NCBI RefSeq assembly: GCF_035594125.1
Contig: NC_087151.1
Coordinates: forward strand, 17,857,501 to 17,921,500
Direction: 5' to 3'
Origin: Scylla paramamosain
Taxonomy: Eukaryota; Arthropoda; Malacostraca; Decapoda; Portunidae
DNA: 64,000 nt
Every line of letters starts with the position of its first letter. Position 1 is the first letter of the stretch. The translations under genes were made by a program, and so were the position numbers. The notes beneath the pieces were generated by a model. The model was not told where the DNA came from. It did not search any database and saw nothing but the letters and a program-made list of their open reading frames with translations. Below are positions 42,075 through 54,289 of this stretch, piece by piece.

Positions 42075-43445
42075 CAGTCACCACAAAAAAAAACTTATGA
42101 CTCAAATGAACTTAGGACAAAGATCACTCCTAAGATTATTTGCTATTCCTGGTAGAAGTGGTTGATGTTTCTTATGTGTATTGAATGTCTGCTAGCTCAG
42201 TAGGCTGCTGAATCTTGTTCCTGTACTTCTGCACACCTTCAGGCACCTGCCACCTATGAGAGAGGATGATATTTGTAGATTACTCCTGAACTCTTCCTAC
42301 GTCTCTCTCTGACCCTCTCCTATGTACCCTCAATATCTTGGCTGCTGAGTCATTATGCCAGGAAAATCATTATTCCCCATCAGGAAGACTCAAATGGTAA
42401 CCATATACAGAGAGAGGAAGACCATGGGACACATTGCAAGGGAGATGGAAATTTCCAAAAACACCATCTTTATCTGGTGTAGGCAAGCTGAGGCAGGAGA
42501 ATTGGAAGTGGCATTGGCATGGATAAAAGGATCAGGACAGCCACAGAAAACCTCTAAGACAGACCAACTGCTGAAAAGAATTATTATGAACAAGCCTTCA
42601 ATAATATGCAGACTTAAAAGTCCAGAACCTGGAATTGATCAATCATTACATACAATTCAACATTGGCTTCAGACAGACCTGGAACTACAGAACCACACAG
42701 CAGCCAAGAAACCCCTGCTTACTCAAGTAATGAAAAAGAAGCTAGAATTTTGTGACAAGTACAAATCATGGACAGCAGAAGGTTGGGAAAGCATGGCATT
42801 CAGTGATGAATCCTACTTTTATACACTGAAGGGTGCCGGCAAGAGGATGTGACGTCTTTGAGGGTCCAACTACTTTCATCCAAAGTTCACCATCAAGACA
42901 GTAAAACATACAGCCTATGTCATGGTGTGGGCTGCTTCAGCAGTTCTGACAGAAGGGAGGGCTGTATTCCTTTCTAAAAGTACAGCAATGGATGGAGACA
43001 GGTACTGCACAATGTTGGGGATTTTAAACATGCTCATTTTCATGCATGATAGGGCCCCCTTATCATAGGGGAAAGAAGGCAAAGGAATTCCTAGAAGACA
43101 ATGGGACTGAGGCCTTTGATTGGCCAGGGAACTCACCAGACCTCAGTCCCAATGAGAATGCATGGGGCTACATAAAAAGGAGGCAGAGCACCATGGAGAC
43201 TGAGATGACATCTGTACTGAAATTGCAGGCTGCCATCACAAATATCTAGTGCCATGAGTTGGAAAGGCAGTATTTCCCTGATCTTGCATATAAGCATATA
43301 AGCATATAAAGTATGTACTCAATCACAAAGGAGAAATGTCTAAGTACTAAACAATAAACAAGTGAACAATATTAAACCTTTTTCTTTTGATCCTCCTAAT
43401 TTTTTTTTGCTAAAAATAGTAGTCCTAAGTTTTTTGTAGTGACTG
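42075..43445 (+). mobile_element. Tc1-type transposon, 1371 bp, inactive
   Basis: The left end CAGTCACCACAAAAAA at 42075 and the right end, which read inward is CAGTCACTACAAAAAA from 43445, are inverted repeats of about 25 bases with a few differences. Both are flanked by TA. CAGT ends and TA target are standard for Tc1. The enclosed transposase is broken. Confidence 0.93.
42355..43249 (+). pseudogene. Tc1 transposase pseudogene
   Basis: The start MPGKSLFPIRKTQMVTIYRE fits a Tc1 transposase and is followed by a helix-turn-helix (MGHIAREMEISKNTIFIWCR). The catalytic part has FSDESYF near 42803, MHDRAP near 43046 where NDNAP/QDNAP would be expected, and WPGNSPDLSPNENAWGYIKR near 43120, which carries the third catalytic Glu. 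Stops follow GAGKRM at 42850 and interrupt the middle. The Tc1 enzyme is normally about 340 residues and this fits that span. Confidence 0.9.
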
Positions 43446-43792
43446 TAATTAAGGGAGAAGTCAGTAGCAGAGGTAACAAAGAGCAAAATAACAGAGAGAG
43501 ACCAGAGATAGGGGAGGCCTGGCCTGAGGGTGGCCATGAACAAGATGGACAGCATCAAATAAAGAACTGCTTCAATTTTTCTCACTGTTTCTTTACATCA
43601 TACACAGCTGATGATCCTATGCTTTAACTTTCACACAGGTGATGAACAAAAACAACATGATCCAATTTTGCAACATTCCTTCATTATTTTTTATTTTTAT
43701 TTATTTTTTTTGTCAATATGTTATCTTGGCATTTTGTGCCACAATTTCCACTTCCTTTTTCTTTTGATGTCATAGCTACTATGAAACAAGGG

Positions 43793-43793
<1 letters not shown>
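43446..43793. other. Intronic sequence, nothing recognised
   Basis: T-rich segment near 43690; no motif. Confidence 0.45.
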
Positions 43794-43831
<38 letters not shown>

Positions 43832-43918
43832 AAAAATAATAATAATAATAAATAAATAAATAAATAGATAAATAAATAAATAAATAAATAAATAAAAAGA
43901 TAAAATAAAATAAAAATA
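43794..43918. repeat. (AC)n, (AAT)n and (AAAT)n compound microsatellite
   Basis: About 16 AC units, an A run, ATA units, then about 15 four-base AAAT units with interruptions. Confidence 0.93.
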
Positions 43919-43993
43919 CACGTACAATGTGGGGCTTCCTGAATGGACTGGCAATGCCAGCATACTCCATCAAATCATCACTTTATTTCATAC

Positions 43994-44770
43994 CTGTTGT
44001 TACAACCACAAATTCCACCCCTCTCACAGCTGCCACTGACTTGAGTCAGGTTCCCTACACTGCCTCCTGCAGAGTGTAGTGCAGGGCCCAACTATGGGTT
44101 TACACGGTCCTTTTGGACTCCTGCACCCTCAAGCAGACATTCGCAATGCCTGATTCAGCCTCCTCTCATGGCTGCCATTATCTCAGGTCTGTCTCCCTAA
44201 GCTACCAACTGTGTAGCTTAGTGCAGGGGTCAGAGTCACTTTTACAGGGTCCTTCTGGTCTCCTGAGTTGAACAAATGAGGTCGCCAACCTGTTTCACCT
44301 CCTTCACATAAGGGAATACTACAACTGCTAAACAACTCCAATCAGCTGAGAAAGAATCGCAAGCCATGTTCTAGGAGGTGCAGCTATGACAAGGGACAAA
44401 CAGTATGAGGATTGCAATATTCTATGAGCTTCTACCCTCATGAATGAACAAAACAAAATCCACCCATGCTCAAAGAATATCATGTCCACCTGCTGACCAG
44501 TACCATCTGCAGCCTCCCAGAGGACAGGCCCAGACCCCCAAGAAATGGCAGGGCCTGAGGAGAAAGCAGATGCCACTGCAAAGTAGGGAAATTATAATCC
44601 TCTGGGTCCAAAGTTCTTAAAAGAACCTTGAAGCCCAAGTAGCATTTAACAAAACAATAAGACAAAATACCAAACACAAGACACCAAACAGGGATGGACA
44701 GGGGGAACTCATCATTACTTCAAGTCTAACTTGGCACGCCAAGTTAATCGACAGAGGTGGTACTGCTGCT
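43994..44770 (+). repeat. Dispersed repeat R3, copy 2, with internal tandem duplication
   Basis: Related to 12873-13480 and, in its 3' half (AATTATAATCCTCTGGGTCC to TAACTTGGCACGCCAAG), to 55545-55770. Within it a unit of roughly 135 bases starting CTCTCACAGCTGCCACT (44021) recurs at 44163 as CTCTCATGGCTGCCATT. A 13-base palindrome-like TTGGCACGCCAAG lies near 44741. Confidence 0.65.
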
Positions 44771-44929
44771 ACCTCATATACCATATTAACTGAATCATGC
44801 CTTCTAAACTATATGAATATAGTTCTGTTCTATGCCAGTTCTCTCCCCCTCATTTCCCTACATCCACTCAGCTTGCTTGCTCCTCACAGACTGGGCTAAC
44901 AAAGCCATGCCCCCTGTCCCACATGCATC

Positions 44930-45390
44930 TTACAAGGCAGGAGGAAGTCATAAGACAAAGAATGAGGGAGTTACAAGAGAATAGACAGGGGGGTGACACA
45001 CACACCCACCCACTTGTCTCACTCATGCTAGCATTGCACTACAGAGACTGTTATTCATCTTAAAATTATTGTGAATGTATTATAGGGGCTGGATGCATTG
45101 ACTACTCTACAAATAAGATGAACTCTTCAGCTACTTGTATATACTACATATGACTCAATAAGGGGGAACAAAAGGAAGTAAGGAAATTTAATTATGGAAG
45201 GGGAGTAACTATGTGCTAGGAATTTAAAGTAACACGTGGGTGGTGGACAGACATCCATTGCATCTCTGCCCTCTCTTGTCTTCATCTCTGCTCTCCCTCC
45301 TTTCTCTCTCTATTTTCATCTCCTTCCTTCCTCCCACTAATCCTTTTCTTTAATATTTTTTACACCTCAAAACAGCATGCAATGGAAGAG
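44930..45390 (+). repeat. Dispersed repeat R2, copy 1
   Basis: Aligns with 60940-61415: GGGGCTGGATGCATTGACTA, AAGATGAACTCTTCAGCTA, AGTAACTATGTGCTAGGAAT, CTCATCTCTGCTCTCCCTCC and TTTAATATTTTTTACACC. No coding capacity; class unknown. It sits about 75 bases downstream of an ELP3 exon in the transcript. Confidence 0.7.
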
Positions 45391-45464
45391 ACATAGTAAA
45401 TAATGAAATTGATGTAATTTGTAGCCAAGCAGACTTTGGTCCTTGCAAAACTGTGGAAACTTAC

Positions 45465-45682
45465 CTGACAAGTGGCATGGGTATGTCCCTTTGAACTCTG
45501 TAGACTCGCACCCATGGGGGCACCAATGACAGGATGGTGGCCACCAGGTCCACCAGGGTATTAGGGGGATAGCTCTTATAACGACCTGTCTTCCATAGCT
45601 CATAGAGACCAGTCCCACGAATAACCAGGGTGGGATATATCTTTAATCCATCAGGCCGGAATGCTGGGTTCTCAAAGAATTC
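45465..45682 (-). CDS. ELP3: ELP3 internal exon (radical-SAM region)
   Basis: Seventy-two codons plus two bases. It starts [17 protein letters not shown] after the acceptor CAG at 45685-45683, passes [20 protein letters not shown] and [20 protein letters not shown], and ends GTCAG/GTAAG at 45465. The peptide matches animal ELP3 almost residue for residue. It belongs to the C-terminal part of the radical-SAM domain. The ending AG completes a serine codon with the first base of the exon at 244, giving the conserved VSSGVEHG. The other two frames have no such match. Confidence 0.96.
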
Positions 45683-45925
45683 CTGTTAATGTGTCAAAAT
45701 ATTTATAAAAATATCCTGTGGATTTATCAAAAGAAGTTATTGTGCAAAGGGAAGTGTGAAAAGACTAACTTATATATTTAATGATTACTCTTTTGGGAAA
45801 ATTTTCACAAAGGTGGGTGCAGAAAAGCATATGAGTCCCACAATGATGCTTCCCATCTATATATTTATTGCAATCTTCATTTCTGTCACAGGTTTCTCTC
45901 ACCAACTGGTGCAATTATGCCTATA

Positions 45926-46350
45926 CAGTAATCCCTCCAATATCTGATCATTCAGACTTGTCAAAATTTGAATGTAACCATATCTGAATATTAAACTGGA
46001 CACACATCCAGTTAAATGTCTGGACACATACAGCCTAGCCACCAGCACAATTCAAACTTCCTGCCACATGCCTCTCTTACTTGCCCTTACCCATCCCACT
46101 CTCTCATGGGCAACCTGATGTCACTAATGTTGTGGCAAACAAGTGGTTTATCCACACAAATATGAGTATGAGAGCTGTAAACAGAAATATGCATAAAATA
46201 CATATGCATTTATTTTTACTATCTGTAGATATGTCCTATATATTTGCAGCAATTTTTTTTGTCAAGTGGTATTTTTCACATTTGTTATTGTTGTTCCATG
46301 CACCTACACAACTCAACTTTAATCCACTCACAACTTCCTGCTAGCCCTTG
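45926..46350 (+). other. Possible pogo/Tigger-type terminal sequence
   Basis: TA followed by CAGTAATCCCTCCAATATC at 45924 resembles the starts of pogo-type elements. No transposase or right end was found, so it would be a non-autonomous or truncated copy. Confidence 0.35.
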
Positions 46351-48009
46351 GTGATGAGAACAGAAATAACTTTGAAGGGTCTGATGTCGATGACTTGCCT
46401 CATTTCAAAATGTCCCACACTGCATCCCACAGCATCTGCCAGGTGCCTGCCTCGCCATGCAGCCAGTGCTGTCCACCCAGACTTGGGGATTGGACATGGC
46501 TATTGGCTCTGCTGTCCTTTGTACTAGGATTTTTATAACATACAGCCATCATTCTACAATTGAGTTTCTCTGCACTTCTTGCGCACCCTATAAATCAAAC
46601 AACAGTCCATATGGTGGCAAGTGTTGGGATGGAGAAGACAAAGATAGCTTGGAGTCCCAGCATACTGAGTCTGCCTTTCTCTTGCCTGCTACTCATATCC
46701 TCCATTGCTTCATGTGCTGCCCACTACCACTCAGCCAGCTGCTTCAGCTTCATCTTGTGCCTTCAGCTTCTACCTACTAACTGCTGCCTTGTGTCTTCTG
46801 GAGGTTTCTCTGCTCTCATCTTGGGCCACTTGCCTCCGCCACTCAGCACGTGTACTACCTTCAACCCTTGGCAGCACTTCATCACCTCCCGGCTCCTGCT
46901 ACAAGGTGTGGTGTTTTTGCTGACCATGTGCCTTTCTGCTCATGGTTTGCTCCTGACACACTGTCCACACTCGTTGCTCACCACGTCTACTATCTCTGTC
47001 CATGTGGGCTTCCTGTTTCCTATTTGTTGCTTACACATACCTGCCATGGCTGCCCACACTCAATGAGGATAATGTTTGCTGTGCCTTTTGCTGCTTATGG
47101 GCCTTTGGGATGGGTTTTTTTCCTGCCTGCATATGCTTGTCAGCTTGTGCTCCCATTCTGCTACTACATCAACTGCTTTGCTGTAGTTCCTGTCTGCTTC
47201 TTATGCAACTTTGGATTTCATAGCCACCAGTCTTTGTATCTACATAACTTCAGGATTTTTTGGTCATGCTTTCTCATGTCTATCTGCCCTTGTCAGCTTG
47301 TGGTCCTGTCAGCTTTTTATACTGCTCTGCATCTAGCTGTCCTGTTAGTTTTTATGTATTCTGCCACCAGCCAGTATTGCTGCCATTTCACCTGCTCCTG
47401 CTGCTGCTATTTGCTGACCAGGTTTTCCCTTTCTGCCTGCCTGATTGCTCCACCCAGTTTATATTACCGTCAACTTCCTTTGCTATCTCTGGCTTTGGGC
47501 TGTGATTTGGTGCACTATTAATGCAGTGTTATTAGTATAATGCCAGTGCAGTGTTAGTTTTCCAACGTATATGACATAGCAAAGCTGTTCCTCTTTGTTT
47601 GAAGCACCCAGTGATGTCATAGCATTTTCCTGGCCTGTGGTTCCCTGTTCACAGCCGATCACACAGCTAATGTGATTGGCCAGTGCTTATGTCATATTTT
47701 CTGTGTCTGTGATTGGGTTCAGCACTGTTCTTTCATGCCATTTTTTGCTGACATCCTTTGCTCAGCTTCTAAGTGACTGAATACTCTGCTATGATGTCAT
47801 TCTTTGTGTTAGTGCCTCATATCTCACACAGATAAGCACAAATTAGATATTTATACATATATTTCATGTTCTTTTCTCATTATTTATCTTTTGTTCAGGG
47901 TACACACACATACATTTATTTATTTATTGTTTTTATTTCTTGAGAACTGTGCATCACCTCATACTGCATTCTTCATGTTTTGTTAGCTGCAAGGGCACAG
48001 CTTACATGT
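46351..48009. other. Unclassified intronic sequence with long Cys/Phe/Leu-rich open frames
   Basis: An open frame at 46850-47521 (223 codons) is rich in Cys, Phe, Leu, Ser and His and has no domain I recognise. It lies inside an ELP3 intron on the opposite strand, has weak initiation context and a pyrimidine-rich composition that lengthens frames by chance. I treat it as noncoding. The rest shows nothing. Confidence 0.4.
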
Positions 48010-48386
48010 AGCTGAGCAGCTGACCATCTTCAGCCTCTCTCTCGTTGCTACACTGTTGCATCTCTTGCTATCTTCTACCACTATTTTCACACTAACTGCT
48101 CTTCTGATCTTGCTAACTAGATACCTCTTCTCCTCCCATGGCCTTGTTGCATAAGACTTTCTACTTTCTCTCACCCCTATTTTGTCCACCTATCTAATGC
48201 AAAAGTTAACTCATATTCTCAATCATTCATTTCCTTTTCTGGTAAACTCTGGAACTTCCTGCCTGCTTCTATATTTCCTCTCTCCTAGGAGTTTCAAGAC
48301 ACTTATCCTCTAATGTTTGATAATTGTTTTGGACTCTTTAGGGACTAGCACCTCGGTGACTTTTTTTTTTCTATTGGGCTGTGCCT

Positions 48387-48431
<45 letters not shown>
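48010..48431 (+). mobile_element. Family X retrotransposon, 3' fragment with poly(A)
   Basis: This matches the C-terminal 110 codons and 3' UTR of family X from ACCATCTTCAGCCTCTCTC on, with several frame breaks. It ends in 44 A residues at 48388-48431, the longest A tail in the window, so the insertion may be younger than its divergence suggests or the tail has expanded. Confidence 0.85.
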
Positions 48432-48432
<1 letters not shown>

Positions 48433-49016
48433 AGAAAACCTCTACCTCTCCCTACCCAAATATTTCTTTCTTATTTCTTCAAGTTTTTGGTCTCTACTAA
48501 CAACTTTTTTTACCCAATCCTTCCATCTTCAAAGTGGCCTTCCTCTCCTATTTGCATTATATTTTGCACTGTTTGCATATACACTCATAACATGTCTCAT
48601 AAACAATTTTACTACTCTCACTCTCCCATCTTGTCATTCCATATATGCTCCTCTCAAATACCTCATTTCCACAGTACATACTTGTGTCCTATTTCCCCTT
48701 AACATAAAGAAAATTTCAAAATCTGCATTAGACCTAAATTTAAGAATGTTAGTTTATAGTTGTTAAGGAACCTAACTTATTTCTAAATTGCAATTCATGT
48801 GTTTCCTTACTGGCAAACTTAGAATAAGTCTACATATATAGTTGTCAAGAAAACAAAGACATATTCTACATAAGGCATTGCAATTAGCAATAGTACAAGT
48901 ACATAAATGTCTTTCTAAAATGTAGGAATGTCATCAATAACTTAGATTTTGATATAAATACTAATAAAAGTTATTTTTGAATCACTTAAAAACAGAATAA
49001 AGTTTACAAGCCTTAC

Positions 49017-49143
49017 AATGAACTGCTCCACATCCCGCTCATAGTCCACATTTGGGAGATCTGGCATCATGTGGGAAACCACCTTGAAGCCAGCATCCTT
49101 AGAATAATGGAAGCTTTCGCTGACAGCCCTCACTGTGTGTCCT
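49017..49143 (-). CDS. ELP3: ELP3 internal exon (radical-SAM region)
   Basis: One base of a split arginine codon plus 42 codons: [20 protein letters not shown], then [20 protein letters not shown] and FI. The block [18 protein letters not shown] is diagnostic of ELP3. The acceptor is CTCCTCAG at 49144 and the donor ATT/GTAAGG at 49016. The exon at 45682 follows in phase 0, giving [12 protein letters not shown] where animal ELP3 has [12 protein letters not shown]. The preceding exon, expected to end in DTNR, was not found up to 64000. Confidence 0.95.
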
Positions 49144-49421
49144 CTGAGGAGAACATTTATAATATCAACATAAACTTATATGTTACAAATATATAGAAGG
49201 TAACATTATGGTGAAGTAGATAAACTGTTATGAAAATATTTTATCATAAAAAGCTATGAGCAATGAATCAATAGTAGTTCTATCTTTAAAAAAATAGTAA
49301 CAATGTTAAGTAACCATGTTGCTTCCCTTACAATCTTTACCAGCTATTTACAGGGTTATTGCTCATCTGAGCTCCCTCACTACATATTTGTACTACAGCA
49401 CATTTTTTTTTCTTTTTATGC

Positions 49422-49581
<160 letters not shown>

Positions 49582-49659
49582 ACTGACCTGACCGCACCCA
49601 ACCCATCCCTAGCATCTATCACTGTAGCTGTCACCACCACTACCACCTGCTGAAACTGC

Positions 49660-50964
49660 ACAGAAATGGCAGATCACAGGCCCATCAAGAGGTGAGACCT
49701 TCCCAGGTATTGCCCTCAGAAGTGGTGTGCTGTCTGTGGGAAGGATGCAGTCAAGAATGCACCTTAAGTTAGATGCGAGGGCAGAAATGGCTGCCTCAAT
49801 GTCTGCCACTCATCCTGCCTTGGAGACCATGATGTCTACACGTGCGAAGACACACAGGAACTACGGAGATTATGCAGCACTGAAGATGCTGTAGTTTACC
49901 TCCCTCTGGATCCTAACGAAAATGCTCCCCACCACGATTGCCATCCCCACCAAAAGCGATGATGGTGGCGATGCAGACATAGATGTGGACAAGCGGCAGC
50001 ACTACAGGGAGATGGATAAGGAGGATCTCATCTCCTACATCCTATATCTACAGAAGGAGGTAAAAAACAAAAATAACATAATTCAGTCCCTCATGCTACA
50101 AAGGGACTGGATTCTCAATAAACAGACACACGTGGCAGAACTCCATGAGCTCATGGAGGTCCTCACAGAGTGTAAGAAAGCAGATGCGAGAGTCTCCAGC
50201 GGCTCTATTGCGACTGCTGCTACTCCCTCCTCTATCCTGAGGACCTGGGAGAAGGTGTGTGCCTCCTCGGACCACTGGAGGCAGTGGTGGCAATCTGGGA
50301 GGCCTAAGCCTCTCATAAGAGTAGCAGACGCCTTCACCACAGTGGCCACACCCCCCACCACTGCCATCACTACCACAACCTCAGGTAGCACCAACACCAC
50401 CATTACCAGCAATAACAATAGCAGCAGCAACAGTAACAACAGCAGCAGCAACAACAGTAGTATTAGCAGCAGCAGCAACAACAGCAGGAGAAACAGCAGC
50501 AGTACTACCAGCAGCAACAGCAGTAATAGCAGCAACAACAGTAGTAACAACAATAACAGCAACAACAAAAACAACAATAGAAGGAGGAAGAAGACCCAGC
50601 GACAGCAACGCAGCCAACGGCAGGAAGTCACCCCAGCACACCTGACCGGCGACCTGTCCCTCCTCCTCGCATGACTCAGACACAGGTATCCGCATACCCA
50701 GTGAGGCACAGGGGAGAGCAAAGGGTCCAATGTGACTACTGCTTCCACCCCAGCCACACAGCTGAGATGTGCTACAGCCACACTGCTGACGAACGCCAGG
50801 AACAAAGACAGGAGAGAATGTTCATGAGGGTTCTGACGGAGGGTTTAGCGCGGCAACAACTCCCCCACCCCCAGCAGCCCTTTCAGGCCCCCCTCCAGCC
50901 TTCCTGGCAGCCACAACCCAGTCACTACCCCTGGAATCCCTCCTCGTGGCAGGGCAGACACTAA
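49660..50964 (+). pseudogene. Non-LTR ORF1 with PHD-like and CCHC zinc motifs
   Basis: A first segment (about 49700-49880) has WCAVCGKDAVKNA, a stop, then VRCEGRNGCLNVCHSSCLGD and YTCED, spaced like a PHD finger. The frame 49922-50674 follows: an acidic, coiled-coil-like part (MDKEDLISYILYLQKEVKNK), an arginine-rich patch and a Ser/Asn tract at about residues 153-215 encoded by AGC/AAC repeats. After a frame change the frame at 50671 carries CDYCFHPSHTAEMC, a CX2CX4HX4C knuckle. ORF1 proteins of this sort coat the element RNA. Two breaks make it inactive. Confidence 0.72.
50395..50580 (+). repeat. (AGC/AAC)n trinucleotide tract coding Ser/Asn
   Basis: About 60 triplets, mostly AGC, AGT and AAC, inside ORF1. 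It keeps the reading frame. Confidence 0.9.
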
Positions 50965-51029
50965 CGCGTCTCACCTCACCACCACACCTCACTCCCAAGC
51001 CAATGCAAGGAGGCAAGGGAACAGATGCC

Positions 51030-53831
51030 CCGGCTATCACCTGACCGTGGTTTCCGCCAACATGAGAGGACTCTGCACCAATGTGGGTGACCTTAGCCAC
51101 AATTTCGTGCTGAGACATAGTGTTGACATTGTCGCAGTGACAGAAACATGGCTGAGTGACGAGGTGGAGCCGACGTTCAGCAAAATATCAGGCTACTCCC
51201 TGTGGGTGAGGATGGACAAAGAAAACAGCAGGCAGAGGTGTCACTACCTTTTTTAAGGATGGCCTCCTAGCACAGGAACTCGAGGTAGCCGTGCCACACC
51301 TGATGGAGGCACTGTTTTTCAGGGTGGTACTTGCAGACAACAGTGGGCTTCTTGTCTGTGTCATGTACCACCCCTCGAGATAAGGATGAGCCCCGCTAGA
51401 CTTCCTGATGGAGGAACTCGACACCCTGCTCCAGCGTCACAAATGTTCCCATGTGATGACAGTGGGGGACCTGAACGTCCACATGGAGCAGGATGCCTTC
51501 AGTAATCTCCTGGCTGTTCAGGGCCTGACCAACCATGTCGCCTTCCCTACACACAAGAGGGGAGGGCTACTGAATCCTGTGGTGAAAGACCTACCTAAAG
51601 CTAGCATCAGCTTCCAGCAGCTAGGACCAGTGGGCAGCTCAGACCACTCTGCCGTGCTGTCTCAAGTCGAGCTGCTAACAGCATGGGAAGACGCTATCCC
51701 ACGTACTGTCTGCCTTTGGAACAGAGCGGACTGGCCATCCATGAAGCAGGACATGAAGAACACAGACTGGGAGGCCTTCTGATGGAAGATGCTGAGACCA
51801 AGGCACGCGCCCTCACCACCAGGCTCCTTGCCCTCCAACAGCAGCATGTGCCTAGCCGAGTATATCTCTCCAGGCCTGGTGATCCCGCCTGGTTTGGTTT
51901 TCGCTGCAGAGCATCTGCTGAGACCAAGCATGCTGCCTGGGTGAGGTACAAGCGACACCCGTCACATAGGAACAAGACACTGCACCGGGAGATGTGTAAG
52001 AGGATGACGTCCATCTGCAGATAGGTGAGGAATCAGCTAAGGGAGGACAGAAGGCGAAAGCTCAGTGGCCCAGGTGTTGGCAACAAGACCTGGTGGAATC
52101 TGGTGAGGGAGCAGCAAGGAGCATGTCACTGCGAGACTCTTCCTCCACTCACCAGACCTGACGGATCCACCGCCACGAGCAGTGCAGACAAGGCCACACT
52201 CCACGTCGAACTTTTCATCAACAAGGTGAAGGTTGATGACCCAGCACGACCTGTACCACAGCTGGCCCCGGAAACTGAAAGCACTGTCACCACTGTCTTG
52301 GTGACGGCAGAGCAGGTTGAGCGGCTACTTGGTGCAGTGGATGTGGGTAAAGCCACAGGCCTGGATGATGTCAGCCCACAGCTCCTCAAGCACTGCGCTG
52401 GAGAGCTGTCAGCTCCTCTCACCATTGTCTTCACATCTTGCCTGAGGGAGAAGTGGCCCTCAGTAGGGAAGGAAGCGCATGTGGTCCCGGTCCACAAGAA
52501 AAACTCAAGGTCTGAGCCCAGCAACTACAGATCCATCTCCCTGCTCTCAGTGGTGGGCAAGTTGCTGGAACAAATAGTATCTGCTGTCATGAGCGAGAAT
52601 CACCTCCTCTCAGACAGGCAGTTTGGCTTCAGGCCTGGCCGATCCACAGCAGACCTCCTCCTCATCCTCTACAAGGACTGGCAAGACGCCCTGGAAGAAG
52701 GCCTGGACACCCTTGTGGTGGCCTTGGACATTGCTGGGGCTTTCGACAGGCTCTGGCATGCTGGGCTCATTGAAAAGTTTTGTGCCAAGGGTGTCCAAGG
52801 TGACCTGCTAATGCTGCTTGAAGATTACCTCCAGGGCAGGATCCTTCAGGTAGTAGTCAATGGGTAGTCATCAAGGCCTTCACCTGTCCAAGCCTCAGTC
52901 CCACAAGGCTCCATCTTGGGCCCAGTCCTATGGAACATATACATCAACGACCTCCTCCGGCAGCTGTCATCTGTGGCAGCATACGCCGACAACTGCACAC
53001 TCTCCTGCTCCTACTGCCACCTCAACAGTCAGTGTGCCGTCACTGAGCTAAACAGGAAGCTCGGATTGGTAGAGCAGTGGGGAAAGATGTGGCAGGTTAA
53101 CTTCGCTACTGAGAAGACACAGGCGATGGTCATCTTGCGGTCCCCAGGTGCCTCACACGCAGTCTCAGGACAGCTGCGTTTTGGAGGCAAGAGCCTGCCA
53201 CTTCAGGATTACATCAAGATCCTGGGTGTGTCTGTGGACCACGGCCTATGCTTCAATCACCACATTGCTGTCGTCGCCCACCAGACCTCTCTCCAAGTCT
53301 CTGCCCTGCGCAGGATGGCGAACACCCTCAACCCACAGGGCATCCTTATGCTATACAGGGCACAGATATGGCCATGTATGGAGTAAGGTGCCCTGTCCTG
53401 GATGTCAAGTGCCGCCACACACATGCAAAGACTGGATGCTGCGCAGCAGCGAGCCCTGCGCTTGGTGGCCACTGACAAGGACCAACAACATGCAGCACCA
53501 GTAACGTCATTGGAGCACCACCGGGCGGGACATGTCGGCACTAGTGGTGTGCCACAAAACTCAGATGCAGAGGGTCCCCCACCTTGACCCCCTGAGGTTG
53601 CTGCCATACACAGTGCAGAGGTGCACCAGAGCTGTGGCCAGTAGTGATGAGCTAGTGAAGGTGCCTCGATCTCGCTCTAGCCAACACCAGCACACCTACA
53701 CAGCCAGGACTTCGTGGCTGTGGAACATGTTCACGGTGGCCACGCCCCAAATGCAGGACATGTCCTCACACCAGGTGAAGCTGGCAGTCCACAGCTGGTG
53801 CAGCACACACCTGTCTCCACTGGTGCTTTAA
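51030..53831 (+). pseudogene. Non-LTR ORF2: endonuclease and RT, active site YADN
   Basis: The endonuclease shows VSANMRGLCTN, VAVTETWLSD, TVGDLNVHME and GPVGSSDHSAV. The RT shows VPVHKKNSRSEPSNYRSISL, RQFGFRPGRSTADLL, ALDIAGAFDRLWHAGLIEK, ASVPQGSILGPVLWNIYIND and AYADNCTL near 52982, where the second catalytic Asp of YADD is Asn. Breaks are near 51230, at TGA 51781 and TAG 52022, at TAG 52864 in NG-stop-SS, and near 53385. The C-terminal part (LDAAQQRALRLVATDK, SWLWNMFTVATPQM) ends near 53831. Confidence 0.85.
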
Positions 53832-53983
53832 ATTTTAATCTTTCATTTATATATTTCATTATTGTATTATTATCTTTATATTAATTATGTATAGTGTTAT
53901 CCCCTGTAAATAATACTATCATAAGTTTTTTTAAATAATTCCATACTCAACATGGAATTTTAAGCCTTTCTGTAAATATTTGT

Positions 53984-54248
<265 letters not shown>

Positions 54249-54289
54249 TTTCCAGGAGAATGGAGAGAAAGGTCAAGTAATTTTCCAAG

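Larger units (their letters stand above)
45683..49016 (-). other. ELP3: ELP3 intron, about 3.3 kb
   Basis: Bounded by GTAAGG at 49016-49011 and CAG at 45685-45683, phase 0. It holds a possible pogo-type end, an unclassified stretch and a family X 3' fragment. Confidence 0.88.
49610..53960 (+). mobile_element. Third non-LTR retrotransposon, nearly full length, inactive
   Basis: ORF1 (PHD-like segment, charged region, Ser/Asn tract, CCHC knuckle) is followed by ORF2 (endonuclease, RT, C-terminal region). It is GC-richer than the surroundings and distinct from family X and the CR1 copies. It has several stops and a changed RT active site. The AT-rich 3' UTR from 53832 runs to a (GA)n array. Confidence 0.85.

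Noticed and set aside
45367..45618. Minus-strand frame of 83 codons overlapping the ELP3 exon
   Set aside because: It is the wrong phase; the neighbouring frame gives the ELP3 peptide.
46850..47521. 223-codon Cys/Phe-rich frame
   Set aside because: No domain, pyrimidine-driven composition, inside an intron of the opposite strand. Kept only as a note.
50083..50805. 240-codon minus-strand frame with a Leu/Val-rich run
   Set aside because: Antisense of the Ser/Asn repeat in the ORF1 of the non-LTR element; the Leu run comes from GCT/GTT triplets.
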